In this document: positions 51,601-64,000 of the stretch, one piece after another | How positions within the stretch are numbered: position 1 is the first letter of the stretch | Layout of the letters: every line of letters starts with the position of its first letter | NCBI GenBank assembly: GCA_019914995.1 | Contig: CM034140.1 | Location: 1,054,001 to 1,118,000 of the forward strand | Origin: Acanthochlamys bracteata | Lineage: Eukaryota > Streptophyta > Magnoliopsida > Pandanales > Velloziaceae | Length of the DNA stretch: 64,000 nucleotides | Direction of reading: 5' to 3' | Program-made: the position numbers and the translations under genes | Notes under the pieces: generated by a model | What the model saw: the letters and a program-made list of their open reading frames with translations, nothing else | Told to the model about the DNA's origin: nothing | The model's database searches: none

Positions 51601-51845
51601 GGAGCGTTTGAGAGTTCTTATAAAATAAAATTTTTTTAAATAAAAAATATTTTTATTTTTTTAAAAAATAAATTTTATTTTTTTAATTTTAAAAAAATAA
51701 AAATATATAATAAAAAATTTTATTTTATAAATTTTTTTTAATTTTTTAAATAAATTTTTTATATATTTATAAAATATATATTAAAAAATATAAAATAAAA
51801 AAATTTTAAAAATAATTTTTGAAAAGTTAAACTAAACGCGCTCTA
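51601..51845. mobile_element. AT-rich MITE, copy B of the dispersed repeat
   Basis: The left end GGAGCGTTTGAGAGTT and the right end AACTAAACGCGCTCTA are imperfect inverses (GAGCG(CG)TTTnAG core). The interior is almost pure A/T. A run of about 50 bases (around 51740-51790) is shared with the repeat at about 14676-14730, which shows a dispersed family. No coding capacity. Confidence 0.65.
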
Positions 51846-53089
51846 TAGATATTTAATGCTGTTGATAGGAATATGATACCTTTAATTTATGTTTCTTATA
51901 AATAAATTATTCTCAAAACACTATAAAAAAAAATCTGATGTTTGACAAAATGAAAATTTGGACCCAAAGAAATTTGGAATGTGGCGTGCAGAGTTAAAAG
52001 TGATGATTTTTAGATTAGACAAATCAACTTCTTTAGATTTGAGAGATGTTTTAAGCTTTTCAACACCATACCAAAGTAACCAAACCAGACACTAACTTCT
52101 ACAGTTTTGTCCTTATGAAACAAGCTTCAAAGCTATATATATATATATATATAATAACAGTGATATGTAGACAACAAAAACTGTTCTATTCAATTAAGTT
52201 CCAGTATAGGTTTGACTTGAAGAATCATTCTCTTTCGTTCGTTCATCAGCCCAAACGAAGTTCTTAGTCACTCTGAGTGCCTGTTTAGCATTACTTACAA
52301 ATAATTTTTTAATATTTCATTTTATATTTTAAAAATTTTTTAGAACATTCTACAAAATTGTTTTAAATTTTTAAAAAATACTGAAAAAAGATTACATCCT
52401 AAAATTTTATATTATTTATTATTATTATTTTTTAAATAAAAATAAAATTTATATTTCAAAATTTTTAAAAATATTTTTTATTTTAGAAAACTTTTTTTCA
52501 AAAGTACTACCAAATATCGCTCACGAAGCTCTTCTTTTCTCACGTTAACATGCTACTTTCTTATTCAAGATCGCTATATGTTTATCTGATCTGAACTCAC
52601 TCTAATAAACCTTCGACCTTGGTGTCCTTGTAGATCTAGAAAGCTTGGAATTGGATTTGATCTTTCAATGCTCTGCATCAAGAACTTATGAAAATTGCTA
52701 ATTATACTCGTTCCGTTCATGTAATGGACCGATTTCGTGTGAAGTTTCAGGAGAGATGGCATCTGCAAATGATGGACAAGCTGGCCAGACCTGTGGGAAC
52801 TGGTAGAGTAATGCATATGATGAGAACGATGCAGGCAGCATGAAACACACGAGCAAAGCGGTGGAGTCTACCAAACAGACAACATATACACAGAATGAGA
52901 TAAAACCAAGTGAAACAACAATTATTTGCATCTGCAATCAAATTCAAATATCCAAATTCGCAAGAATACAGCATTCGTTAAGTTGTTTGGCATGATGATC
53001 GTCTGATCAATCTAATGAAAAGACGAAATCAAGGGCATATACACATAATCTAGGTCTTATTTACAAAGAAAAGCTCCTCCAGGGTCTGC
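51846..53089. other. Intergenic DNA and ATG8 3' flank
   Basis: A (TA)n tract of about 20 bp lies at 52134-52153. A possible MITE is at 52275-52523. From about 52550 to 53089 is probable ATG8 3' UTR or downstream sequence on the minus strand, with no supported gene. Confidence 0.45.
52275..52523. mobile_element. Probable MITE with imperfect inverted ends
   Basis: The left end GAGTGCCTGTTTAGCATTACTT and the inverse of the right end (GAGCGATATTTGGTAGTACTT) agree at about two thirds of positions. The interior is highly AT-rich with internal self-complementarity and no coding frame. No certain target-site duplication. GAGTGC-TGTTTGG-like ends are common in plant hAT-type MITEs, but the family is not proven. 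Confidence 0.45.
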
Positions 53090-55327
<2,238 letters not shown>

Positions 55328-56404
55328 CTATCAGATTATCCTCCTTCCAACCTGCAATCAACACAGAGTATCCTAAACATATCAAAGAATCGTGAAATCG
55401 AATAACAAAACCAAATTTGATCGCAAGAAATTCGCAAATGATGAAAAAATATTAAACAATCGAAAAGGAAAACATACCGATTAGATTGATCGCGAGAGAA
55501 GAAAAGGGGGGTTTGTAGTTTTGGGAACTCGAGCGATGATGAGAAAATAAAGATTCGACTATTGGACTAAATAAGAAAGAGAGTTAGCTTGTCATATTTG
55601 CAGAGTCAGGCCGTTAATAGTCTCTTTAATCGTTATCAATCCTAACAAGCTGTAAGGTTACTAAGGTATAGCTTTAATTGCTACGCTTCACCTATACTCA
55701 AAAGACAACTATAATAATCGGTCTTATTTAGCAAAATATGTTTTCTTCTACGGAGCGATTAGCACCAAACTATAACCTGGTTGGTTACGCAAATGAAAAG
55801 TCTACTGTTTTGTTCCTCAAGGAACCTCGATGACCGGGTTATACTTAACCATGTGGTTAACTAATCGTGTCAGACTTAGACTAGAGGCCCGTTATATAAG
55901 CAGGCTTAGAAAAAAAGCAAGCCCATGAGGCCCAACTGAGTGATCATCATCGTCTCTGTTTTGAAATTGCAGTTTCTATGAAGGATTAATTCGTTAATGG
56001 ATGTTGCAGCATTTGATCTGGTAAGGTAAGCAACCAATCCAAAAGTCCAGAATCAAGACGACGGTAACAACTAACAACGCGGACATCGATCGGAGAAATT
56101 TTATTTTCACTAAAATTTTACTTTAAAATTTATTTCATTTGTTTGAGTTAACATTTTTAATTCTACTTTTTCTCAAAAAGCTCTATTTTTTATAAAACTC
56201 ACTTATATCAAAACTAACTTACGTAATTAAAACACGCTTTCAACTTCGCCGCGTGCAATTGATTCAACAATTTCCATGGCAGCTTGCGTTGCTTTAATCA
56301 GTACGTAAGCTTTTCGCTACTGGTTGAATTCGTAAGTAAGAAATGTACAAAGTTAAATAATTTAATTATATTAAAATGTTATTGTAGTAATATTGATAAC
56401 GTAT
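55328..56404. other. ATG8 promoter and intergenic DNA
   Basis: 55328 to about 55560 is probable ATG8 leader. 55600-56400 has no supported coding exon. 56090-56240 is AT-rich with TTTGAGTTAACA and AATTAAAACACGCTT motifs similar to the MITE ends, so a decayed element is possible. Confidence 0.45.
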
Positions 56405-56812
56405 ATATATAAGTTCTTCCACCGGCCTGTTCCAAATCTGCCACGGTTGGTTTCGCATTGCACCGGCAGCTGTTCTTCAGCTTCTTGCCGATATTTCTTT
56501 TCATCGTTAAGCTCCTACAATATCTTCTCCTGTTGAATGCTGTGCAGCAACGACAACGCTATGTACTGGCTCAGATTGTAAGGTCCTAGGGTTCCCTGTA
56601 CTGAACTGATTTACGAGGTGTTCAACCGGCAGAAGACTGAATGAGAAAGGTTTATCAGCAGGGGAGAAGCCGACGATCGCAATCTCGGCTCCACAGAGAA
56701 CAGAAAGCTCATGAGCTTTCTCGAATAAGCCTTAACTTTCGTTTCTAAAAACAGACTTACCAATCTTCTTGTTTAGGTATCCATTTTATCTCGATCTTTT
56801 GGCTTCCGCTAG
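56405..56812 (-). pseudogene. Type I MADS-box pseudogene (tandem copy)
   Basis: On the minus strand, pieces in different frames match the intact MADS protein next door, in order: GSQKIEIKWIPKQEDW (about 56812-56765; intact gene GRQKIEIKRINKEDAR), a KKAHELSVLCGAEIA-like segment (about 56725-56690), a FSPADKPFS segment (about 56670), NGN-like sequence, EEQLP-type coiled-coil pieces and QPWQIWNRPVEELI (about 56450-56410; intact gene EPWQLWNRPINDLKL). In-frame stops and shifts are many, and no start codon is seen. It lies about 575 bp beyond the stop of the intact gene, same strand, so it is a decayed tandem duplicate. Confidence 0.85.
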
Positions 56813-57387
56813 ATGGTTTTGTGTTCGCCGGAAAACGCTTTTCCGGCTGGTTTTGTTGAAGCAGGTCTTAGTACACTAGCAGTAATAGTTATTCTGATTT
56901 ACAAGAGTTCAAAAAATAGAAGATATTTCCTTTGTTTGAAACTTTTTAGATTTTGGGGTGTATACTTCAGTGATTAATTTGTTCCGTAACGCAGTGATTA
57001 AGTAGTTAGTTCAAGAAAAAGGAAATGATTAATTTGTTCCATTTTAACATCTTCTTCTTCAGTGATGGTTCGAATAAAAAAATTAAAACGAGAACATTCT
57101 CTGGTTAAAAAAAAATTCAATAATCTTGCTTTTATCTATTATTGGTTATGAACGATATGGATAAAAAGGGAAAAGAACGTATATATGAAGAACTCTTTTA
57201 CAAACTTTCAGGTTCCTTAAAAAAAAACAAAATTGTTCTGAACCTAAAACAAAAAATTTTCAAAAAAAAAAAAAAAAAAAAAACACTACTGTTTGTTTTT
57301 CTTACAATCATAAAAGAGTGATGGAGAAGAAGAAGATAACTGTATCAATCTTCGCTTGCATTGCTCATTATCAGAACACGAAATCGA
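56813..57387. other. Spacer between MADS gene and its pseudogene copy
   Basis: No coding sequence is seen. It contains a run of about 21 A on the plus strand (57262-57283), which would be poly-T on the minus strand downstream of the intact gene, so it is not a retroposition tail of that gene. Confidence 0.5.
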
Positions 57388-58167
57388 TCAGTACCAGGCC
57401 CAAACATGAATCCCTGATGAGTCGACGGCGCCGGAAGTATCAACACTAATATTATCTCCGGCAACCTGAGCATCTAACGGCAGCAATCCATCTTTCCCAC
57501 AACAAGGCTTCATGTCTCCGAACCTTTGATGATCAAACGCCAGAAGATTATTACCATTATCATCATATCCATCAAAAGGCACCAAAAGATTTCCTTCTGC
57601 AGTCGCTGCAACATTGCCGCAGTTGTTAAACAATGCAGCTTCGTACATAAGCTGGTTTGATCTATCTGCAAGCTTTGCGGATAAATCAAGCAGCAAAGTC
57701 TTGTAGATTTCGAGTTCTTCAAGTTTGAGATCGTTGATGGGTCTGTTCCACAACTGCCAAGGCTCGTTTTCTTTCTGCCGACGAACAAGTTCTTCGGCGT
57801 TTGTTCGCAGTTTCTGCTGTTGCTCAACTTGCTTGAGCAAATCTTCATGCTCTTTATGAAGACTTGCTACAACATCGTTGTAACAAGGATCAAGATTGTG
57901 GGAAACAGTGTTGCCTCCAGGCACGCCGGATTTGAACCGTTTAACGACATGTTCGACGGAAGGGTGACCGTAAGAGAAGGGTTTTCCTGCAGGGGAGAAA
58001 ACAAGCAGAGCAATCTCTGCTCCACAGAGAACAGATAGCTCATGAGCTTTTTTGAACAACCCCATTCTTCTTTTTGAGAAACAAACCTGCCTTGCATCTT
58101 CTTTATTGATGCGTTTGATCTCAATCTTTTGCCTACCAAGTGTTCGCTTCTTTTCATCTTTCACCAT
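57388..58167 (-). CDS. Type I (M-alpha) MADS-box transcription factor, AGL62-like
   Basis: A single exon of 259 aa from ATG at 58167. The MADS domain (about 11-70) reads GRQKIEIKRINKEDARQVCF, SKRRMGLFKKAHELSVLCGA, EIALLVFSPAGKPFSYGHPS, with the KI-I and FKKAHELSVLCGAEIA wording of M-alpha proteins such as AGL61, AGL62 and AGL23. A coiled coil follows (about 100-165; HKEHEDLLKQVEQQQKLRTN and PWQLWNRPINDLKLEELEIY). The C-terminus is acidic and Asp/Asn/Gly-rich. There is no K domain and no intron, as usual for type I genes. These factors act mainly in female gametophyte and endosperm. The exact orthologue is not resolved. The gene lies head to head with ATPC; 535 bp separate the start codons. 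A broken copy lies downstream. Confidence 0.93.
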   Translation of the reverse strand: MVKDEKKRTLGRQKIEIKRINKEDARQVCFSKRRMGLFKKAHELSVLCGAEIALLVFSPAGKPFSYGHPSVEHVVKRFKSGVPGGNTVSHNLDPCYNDVVASLHKEHEDLLKQVEQQQKLRTNAEELVRRQKENEPWQLWNRPINDLKLEELEIYKTLLLDLSAKLADRSNQLMYEAALFNNCGNVAATAEGNLLVPFDGYDDNGNNLLAFDHQRFGDMKPCCGKDGLLPLDAQVAGDNISVDTSGAVDSSGIHVWAWY

Positions 58168-58702
58168 TTCTTCTGCAATGCAAAGAAGGAATTGAAGCAG
58201 ATGATGAATGAAGACTTCGTCTTGAGAGTGCCTTGTAAAGAAGATTGCAGTAATGGTGCTGGTGTTTAATTATACAGAGTAGGAGATTGACAGTGTTGGG
58301 ATTTCCATTTCTGTAGCATGATTTGGGGAATGATTATTGTTTTCAGAAGAGATTAAAGGGATTTTCTTCCATTTATTTACAACTTCTCTGCTGCAAATTG
58401 CAAAGAATTTCAGTAATTTAGTTTAACCGTGGCTGCAATCATGGGTAGATGTTAGTCGTCATAATTAGTTGGGCCGAGAAATCGTGTAAGAAGGAATCAA
58501 GGTCCACAAATAAAAGCCAGCCCGGTCTAACTCAAAGTCCAACGGTCAAAATCCGTTTATCCTCGAAAACCCAATCTCGTTTCTCACCATTCATTACCTT
58601 CTCCAATTTCTAAACAGCAAACCCGAACAACAGCACTGAAATTGAAAGCAAAGCAAGCTTGCTGCTTAATTGGTTTGCAGTGTCTCACGAGGGGAGGGAA
58701 AG
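58168..58702. promoter_or_regulatory. Divergent promoter region of MADS and ATPC
   Basis: This 535-bp spacer between start codons holds the 5' leaders and promoters of both genes. No third gene is seen. Whether expression is coordinated is unknown; the two proteins have unrelated roles. Confidence 0.5.
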
Positions 58703-60974
58703 ATGTCGTGTTCCAACGTGACAACCATGTTCGCCGCTGCATCGCCGAAGTTAATCGACGTGGACTCGCACTCAGCTTGCCCGCGCTCCGCCGTAGCACC
58801 ATACCGTGGTTTCCCGGTTCTGCCGCAGCAGAACTACCAACGTGGTAGATCGCTTGTTGTTCATGCTGGACTACGGGACCTTCGTGATCGTATTGAATCT
58901 GTTAAGAACACCCAGAAGATTACTGAGGCGATGAAGCTTGTCGCTGCTGCTAAAGTGAGACGAGCTCAGGAAGCTGTTGTTAGTGGCCGGCCTTTTTCTG
59001 AGACCCTGGTTGAGGTTTGTTATAAATCGCTTGGTCTTTGTTCTACAGGAAAGTAGATGCGTTTCGGTTTTAGATTAACCTTACTAGATGAGTAATGCAA
59101 ATTCTGTTTGACTGATTTCTTTGATTCGGTATGAAGTGAATTTCTTTAGTTGTGAATTAGTTTGATGAACACTAAGGGAAGTGAACAAGGTTTGTTGATT
59201 TAAGATACAAAACCGAGACTCAAGAGTTGGGAAAGTTCGTGCTTTTTTTTTTTATCTACTCTCACGGGAATTATTGTCAGATACGTTGGTTTCCTTTTGA
59301 TTCCCTAAGGCTGTTCCGTAACGCGTTGATTTCATCCGGATGTCTACATGTTTCGTCTATGATGCCTGCTGCAATTTACATATGTGGATGGGTTTTTTCT
59401 GCAGGTGCTGTACAACATTAACGAGCAGCTGCAGACAGAGGACATAGATGCGCCACTCACCAAAGTCAGGCCAGTCAGAAAGATCGCACTTGTGGTCGTG
59501 ACTGGAGATCGAGGACTGTGCGGTGGGTTCAACAATAACATTATCAAGAAGGCAGAGGCAAGGATTGCAGAGCTCAAGCAGCTCGGCCTTGAGTACACTG
59601 TCATCAGTGTAGGCAAGAAGGGAAACAGCTACTTCCTGAGGCGGCCGTACATCCCTGTTGATAGGTTCCTCGAGGTTGGTAGTCTGCCCACCACTAAGGA
59701 CGCACAGGCCATTGCCGATGATGTCTTCTCCCTCTTTGTTAGTGAGGAGGTTGATAAGGTGAGCAAAACTCTTCTTTGGCTTCTTAATTTTGCCCTCTTT
59801 CTTTCTATTGACTTGTGTACTAATAGATGTGATAGGACAAAAGCATTGAATGAGAAACCGCCCCAAATATTCTACTTCTCTGAATAGCATTGTTCATTCA
59901 GCGACTATGAATCCGTAATTTTCTTCTTGAATGAATGATGAGAAAAGTATTGAACTTCTCTGATTTGTAACATCTTGTTATATATATGAAAAAGGACACC
60001 AAGCAGATAAATAACTGAAACGTGATTTCCTGGTAGAATTAATTTTAGTGAGCATGTATATACCTTATCATCATCCTAACGGTTGATGAGTTTATTATCT
60101 TGCTAGAACAAAATCGGATGTTTGTTGCCTTTCTTCATTCCTTGTGTATGAATATGAATATCAGAGGGCTGGTTGATAATTTAACGCGAAGGATTATTCT
60201 TAGCTGCTACAATTTTAGGTTCCAATACTTTTGAATTAAGTTTCTTGTCTTATCTCAAGTCCACAAAGATGCAAACATTCTGGTTGTCGGTCCTACTGTC
60301 TTTGATACTGAGAGAATGCATCTATTAGATGCTGGATATTTTGAAGGAAATTACCATCCATCCTCTTCAATTTGATGTAGACATGTAGTTGATATCTGTG
60401 GAATATGGAAGAGCAATGTGATGCTGGGTATATGTCAAGTGCTTGTCTAACCCTCTGAGGTTGTTATCTGTTCGAGCATTTTAGCTAATGTGTGTATGTT
60501 CTGTAGGTGGAACTATTATACACCAAGTTTGTTTCCCTGGTGAAATCAGACCCTGTCATCCATACCTTGCTGCCTCTTTCTCCCAAGGGTGAGATCTGCG
60601 ATGTGAATGGAGTGTGTGTTGATGCTGCGGAGGACGAGTTATTCCGTCTCACAACCAAGGAAGGAAAGCTCACTGTGGAGCGGGAAACTGTACGAACACT
60701 GACGCCATCATTTTCACCTATCCTCCAATTTGAGCAAGATCCAGTACAGATCCTTGATGCCCTCCTTCCACTCTACCTCAACTCTCAAATACTGCGTGCA
60801 CTTCAGGAATCTCTAGCTAGTGAACTTGCTGCTCGCATGAGTGCCATGAGCAATGCAACAGACAATGCTATAGAGCTCAAACGCTCTTTATCAATTGTGT
60901 ACAACCGTGAAAGGCAAGCCAAGATCACAGGAGAAATTCTTGAAATCGTCGCTGGGGCTAACGCCCTTGTGTAG
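58703..60974 (+). CDS. ATPC1: Chloroplast ATP synthase gamma subunit
   Basis: Three exons, 58703-59014, 59405-59758 and 60507-60974, give 377 aa. Residues 1 to about 53 are Ser/Ala/Pro/Arg-rich and end at VVHAG, fitting a plastid transit peptide. The mature protein starts [24 protein letters not shown] and ends [20 protein letters not shown], the two helices that form the rotating shaft in F1. The insert EICDVNGVC with Cys253 and Cys259 is the plant redox switch reduced by thioredoxin f in light, followed by VDAAEDE acidic residues. This proves the plastid, not the mitochondrial, form. The subunit turns inside the alpha/beta ring and couples proton flow to ATP synthesis. The 748-nt intron 2 has no coding content. 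Confidence 0.97.
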
Positions 60975-61983
60975 TTAGCTCTCCCTCTGTCCTTAAATTT
61001 TCTTTCTTATTCTTGTTTTCCTTGGCTGTTGTATTTCTTGAACAGAAGCCACATTATAAAGAAGTGCTCGAAATCGTTTTGGAAAATAGTTTGGTTCCTC
61101 GAACGCTGGGTCGTTCTTGCAAAAAACATATTTTTGACGCCCAAGAACAGTTGCAGCTTGTACTCTTTCAAGAATTTTTCAACTTATTTTTTATCAGTAA
61201 TACTCTGGGCACCCGGATTGGTACCGGGTGCTGATGTGCACCGGAGCAACATTGATAGTCAAAATCAGATATCTTGTGGTATCTGGTGCGGTTCAAATCA
61301 AAACCAAAACAAATAGAAATTCCAATAGGCAATTTCCAATTCTTTCCGCATAGAGTGGAAGGTGGGCATTGAGGATCTGTGCCGAATCTTGCTCAAATGA
61401 TTGTGATTCGGCGATTGGAGAAGGAAAAGGAAAAGTGCGGCAACAGAAAGGGTAGCTGAGCGGCAATCACTGCAATTTCGCTCTGATCGCCGGACGGAGA
61501 GAGGAGAGATCGGTGCCAAGAGAGAGAGAAGGCGAGAGCTCGCGCGGGAAATAGAAAACGGTAGGGATTGGTGTTTATTATTTGGATTTTGGTTCGGTTT
61601 CAAAAAGCTAATTTTAACTCCAAAAAATTTATATACAATTTTATGAAAAATTTTAAAATTTTAAAAAAATATATATATATATATATATATTTTTTTTTTA
61701 ATGTAGATCTTGGGAAACCTGATAGGATATCCAATACTATTACTGCTTTCCTATCGTTCCGTAGGCGATATAGGTAAACTATATTTTAATGTGCCCGTTA
61801 TGCAAAACAAGAAACTGCAAAAATAATTGCATAAATAACGACAGTAAATATCTTTTAGAATGAAGAAGAACATATCTGAAGGTTAATTAGTCACGTTACT
61901 TCTGTAGACACAGGTCGACATTACTCGAATCGAATGTTGAGCTCCATGGACTCGTGAGAAATCGAAGCAGAGATAGAAAATAG
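60975..61983. other. Intergenic region between ATPC and NDUFAF2-like genes
   Basis: 60975 to about 61200 is probable ATPC 3' UTR. Between 61340 and 61560 is GC-richer DNA with GAGAG-rich runs that could be part of a leader or another promoter. A (TA)n tract lies at 61669-61690. Minus-strand frame 61298-61603 has no recognisable protein and was not called. Confidence 0.45.
61669..61690. repeat. (TA)n microsatellite
   Basis: About 11 uninterrupted AT units flanked by A and T homopolymers. Likely length-polymorphic. Confidence 0.85.
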
Positions 61984-64000
61984 ATGTCTCGGTTGATCTC
62001 GAAGTTGATGGGATTCTTGAGCTCGAGATCTCAGGTAGGTGTGGACAAGTTCGGGAATCGCTACTTCACTCGATTCGAAGAGATCGATGGCGTCAGTCAG
62101 TACTTCCCTTCTCTTACATTCATCATTGTATTCTATTTATTTGCTAAAAACTTTCTTGATGTGTTATTAGTGAGTAGTTTGGTGTCAGTTTCTTGGTTTG
62201 TGGGAGTGCAGATAAACTGTTCGACGATTTACTCGTTCGAATTGCTAAGTACCTGAAAACGGAATAGCTTACTTGTTAGTTTTTATGGTCAGCCTCATTC
62301 TCTCTGGAGATTAACAAACAATGATGCTATTGCAATTGGGTATCTGTGTATTATGTTGCTTAGAAATTTTATGGGTTCTTATGAACATGATACCATATAG
62401 GCATGCTATAATGCATAGAACATTTTACACGTCGTAGCACATTCTGAATTATTCTAAAGGAACTGATTTCTTGCTTAATGGAATTTTACAACTGTGATAT
62501 AAGATAACCTGTGACAAGTGATGAACATTGCTGGTGCAACACCCGTGGTTGCTGTTTATGTGACACCTTCGAACTAGATGTCTGCATGTGTAAAAAGCAC
62601 TTTGTTAAGCTATGTAGAATGCTTATTGCTTCCTTTTCTTGCTAGCTGCTTTATGATGCTAAATTTCTGAGCTAGCCACTGTATAATCTTGTATAAGTGG
62701 ATGAATGTTCTGTCAAATATATCAATGGATATGCGTATTCCATGCATCCATCCTTCATCTTTTCCAACAGTATGGAGGATGTTTTATCTATATGCATGAA
62801 ATTTTACTTAGTTCTTTATTGTAATTGAAGTGAAGGAGAAAAGATGGGTGGTGTTCAAAGGTGACCAAGATCCCACCTCTGTTCCAGGTCAGTATCAATT
62901 AGTTGCATATTTAGTTTCTGGTCTTTCTATTATACATTTATGATTCTAAACATTTATCTGGAAGTTTTACGTGCGGCATTGTTATTACTCAAAGATTCTT
63001 GCAATGTCATAACTTATTTATTGATCATAGTCGAATGGATATGCTGGTTGAATGGGCAGAGAAAAAAAGCTCCAACTCCTGAGGTGAGTGAACTGATCCA
63101 TTCTTTTAAATTTGAAAGGCCACCCCACCTAATAAACTATCTGGATGCTACAGGCACTTAACATGTGATTGGAGGATATTAGCTCTCAGATACAATCTGT
63201 TCTATATCCTCATTTGCGCTAGTGAATAGTACAAAAAGGAAAAGGAATGGAAAATTTTTAATTTGAAAGGCCATGCCACCTAATAAACTATCCGGATGCT
63301 ACAGGCGCTTAACATGTGATTGGAGGATATTAGCTCTCAGATACAATCTGGTTCTATATCCTCATTTGCGAAAAGTGAATAGTACAAAAAGGAAAAGGAA
63401 TGGAAAATTTTTAATTTGAAAGGCCATGCCACCTAATAAACTATCCGGATGCTACAGGCGCTTAACATGTGATTGGAGGATATTAGCTCTCAGATACAAT
63501 CTGGTTCTATATCCTCATTTGCGAAAAGTGAATAGTACAAAAAGGAAAAGGAATGGAAAATTTTATACTTGATTAATGTTGATAAATAAAACGAAATGGA
63601 AACATAAATATTTGAACTAGGATCTCTCGATGTTAAGCATTGAGACTCAGTTTTTCTATCTTGTAATCAGCAACAGTAGAGAGATTTCCTAGAAGCTGTT
63701 TGAATTGACTAGAGTCTGAATGGTTTTTCTGATTCATGAATGTTCTACTGATCAAATGATTCTGCTATGGCACCCATCTTAAAAGGATACCTTGTACTAG
63801 TGACTTAAGTGCTTACAAATTGCCGGAAAGAATGCAGGTTTCAGCACTGTTAATTTATTTTGGATTAAATTATCTATGGTGTCTAAATGTTGCCCCTATT
63901 TCCTGATTAGTATTTGATTTTGAATTCAGGAAATGCTTGAGCTGGAGGCAAGGCGTGAGCGTGTTAAACTAAATGTTGAAAGTATGCAACTGCTGATGAA
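61984..64000 (+). CDS. NDUFAF2/mimitin-like complex I assembly factor (3' part outside window)
   Basis: Four exons: 61984-62095, 62831-62887, 63031-63083 and 63930 to the right edge (at least 98 codons). The splice GGCGTCA|GTCAGT joins to TG|AAGGAG and gives EIDGVMKEKRWVVFKG, which fixes exon 1. The product starts MSRLISKLMGFLSSRSQVGV DKFGNRYF and continues VEWICWLNGQRKKAPTPEEM LELEARRERVKLNV. The VGVDKFGNRYF and PVEWICWLNGQR wording is that of the NDUFA12/NDUFAF2 (B17.2/B17.2L) family; the insertless layout and PTPEE segment fit the assembly factor (Arabidopsis At4g26965), which helps build mitochondrial complex I. No long presequence is evident. Intron 3 carries a triplicated 152-bp repeat. 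The C-terminal part is missing. Confidence 0.88.
63111..63565. repeat. Tandem triplication of a 152-bp unit in NDUFAF2-like intron 3
   Basis: Three copies start at about 63111, 63262 and 63415 (each beginning TTTGAAAGGCCA), so the period is 151-153 bp. Copies 2 and 3 are almost identical (GGCCATGCCACCTAATAAAC), while copy 1 differs at several positions (GGCCACCCCACC, CTGGATG for CCGGATG). All contain CAGATACAATCTG and GAATAGTACAAAAAGGAAAA. Copy 2-3 similarity suggests a later duplication. The array lies wholly inside intron 3, 28 bp after exon 3. Confidence 0.93.

Noticed and set aside
57262..57283. Poly(A) run as a possible retroposition tail
   Set aside because: It is on the strand opposite to the nearby MADS gene and has no target duplication, so it is a simple homopolymer.
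61298..61603. Minus-strand open frame of 101 codons
   Set aside because: Ser/Leu-rich translation of a GAGAG-rich tract, with no splice or homology support.

Overview
This 64 kb window reads as nuclear DNA of a eudicot plant. Genes are interrupted by short GT-AG introns, intergenic DNA is very AT-rich, and there are small inverted-repeat elements and a decayed Ty1/copia element. The gene set is plant-specific: TIR1/AFB auxin receptor with an miR393 site, plastid ATP synthase gamma, plastid acyl carrier protein, APO protein, type I MADS box, arabinogalactan protein, KIN-14 kinesin and vacuolar NHX. The species cannot be named from the sequence. All gene models were built by hand from open frames and splice sites. 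Reading phase closes across every exon junction given, but UTR ends are not defined.

Layout. 1-2.1 kb: WDR48/LRS1-like WD40 protein (-), cut by the left edge. 4.9-7.5 kb: KIN-14 kinesin (+). 8.3-8.8 kb: probably nested MITEs. 9.6-13.1 kb: TIR1/AFB auxin receptor (-). 15.3-15.5 kb: small Pro/Gly/Cys-rich protein (+). 16.4-19.4 kb: Tubby-like F-box protein (-). 20.8-25.7 kb: degraded zone with a copia remnant and two orphan exons. 26.1-29.3 kb: NHX antiporter (+). 29.7-31.3 kb: PPR-DYW pseudogene (-). 31.9-34.5 kb: plastid ACP (+) with a MITE in intron 1. 35.4-35.8 kb: AGP (+). 37.2-38.0 kb: LEA group 3 protein (-). 39.2-41.7 kb: glycine cleavage T protein (-). 42.2-43.7 kb: intronless WRNIP1/MgsA-type AAA ATPase (+). 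44.2-45.8 kb: APO4-like protein (-). 47.1-49.3 kb: 2-alkenal reductase-like protein (+). 51.0 kb: orphan exon (+). 53.1-55.3 kb: ATG8 (-). 56.4-56.8 kb: MADS pseudogene (-). 57.4-58.2 kb: intact type I MADS gene (-). 58.7-61.0 kb: ATPC (+). 62.0 kb to the right edge: NDUFAF2-like complex I assembly factor (+), open at the edge.

The genes do not form one pathway, as expected for a plant chromosome. Themes recur: organelle energy metabolism (ATPC, GDC-T, NDUFAF2-like, ACP, APO4-like), stress and ion homeostasis (NHX, LEA, alkenal reductase, ATG8) and ubiquitin-linked signalling (TIR1/AFB, TLP, WDR48-like). Two head-to-head pairs have short shared upstream regions: GDC-T/WRNIP1 (about 0.44 kb) and MADS/ATPC (about 0.53 kb).

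No convincing new multi-gene system was seen. The best second-look items are an apparent one-base frameshift near the kinesin C-terminus, a decayed tandem copy beside the intact MADS gene, orphan exons at the copia boundary and at 51.0 kb, a 152-bp triplicated repeat in the NDUFAF2-like intron, and a non-Arg residue at the TIR1 Arg401 position of the auxin receptor.
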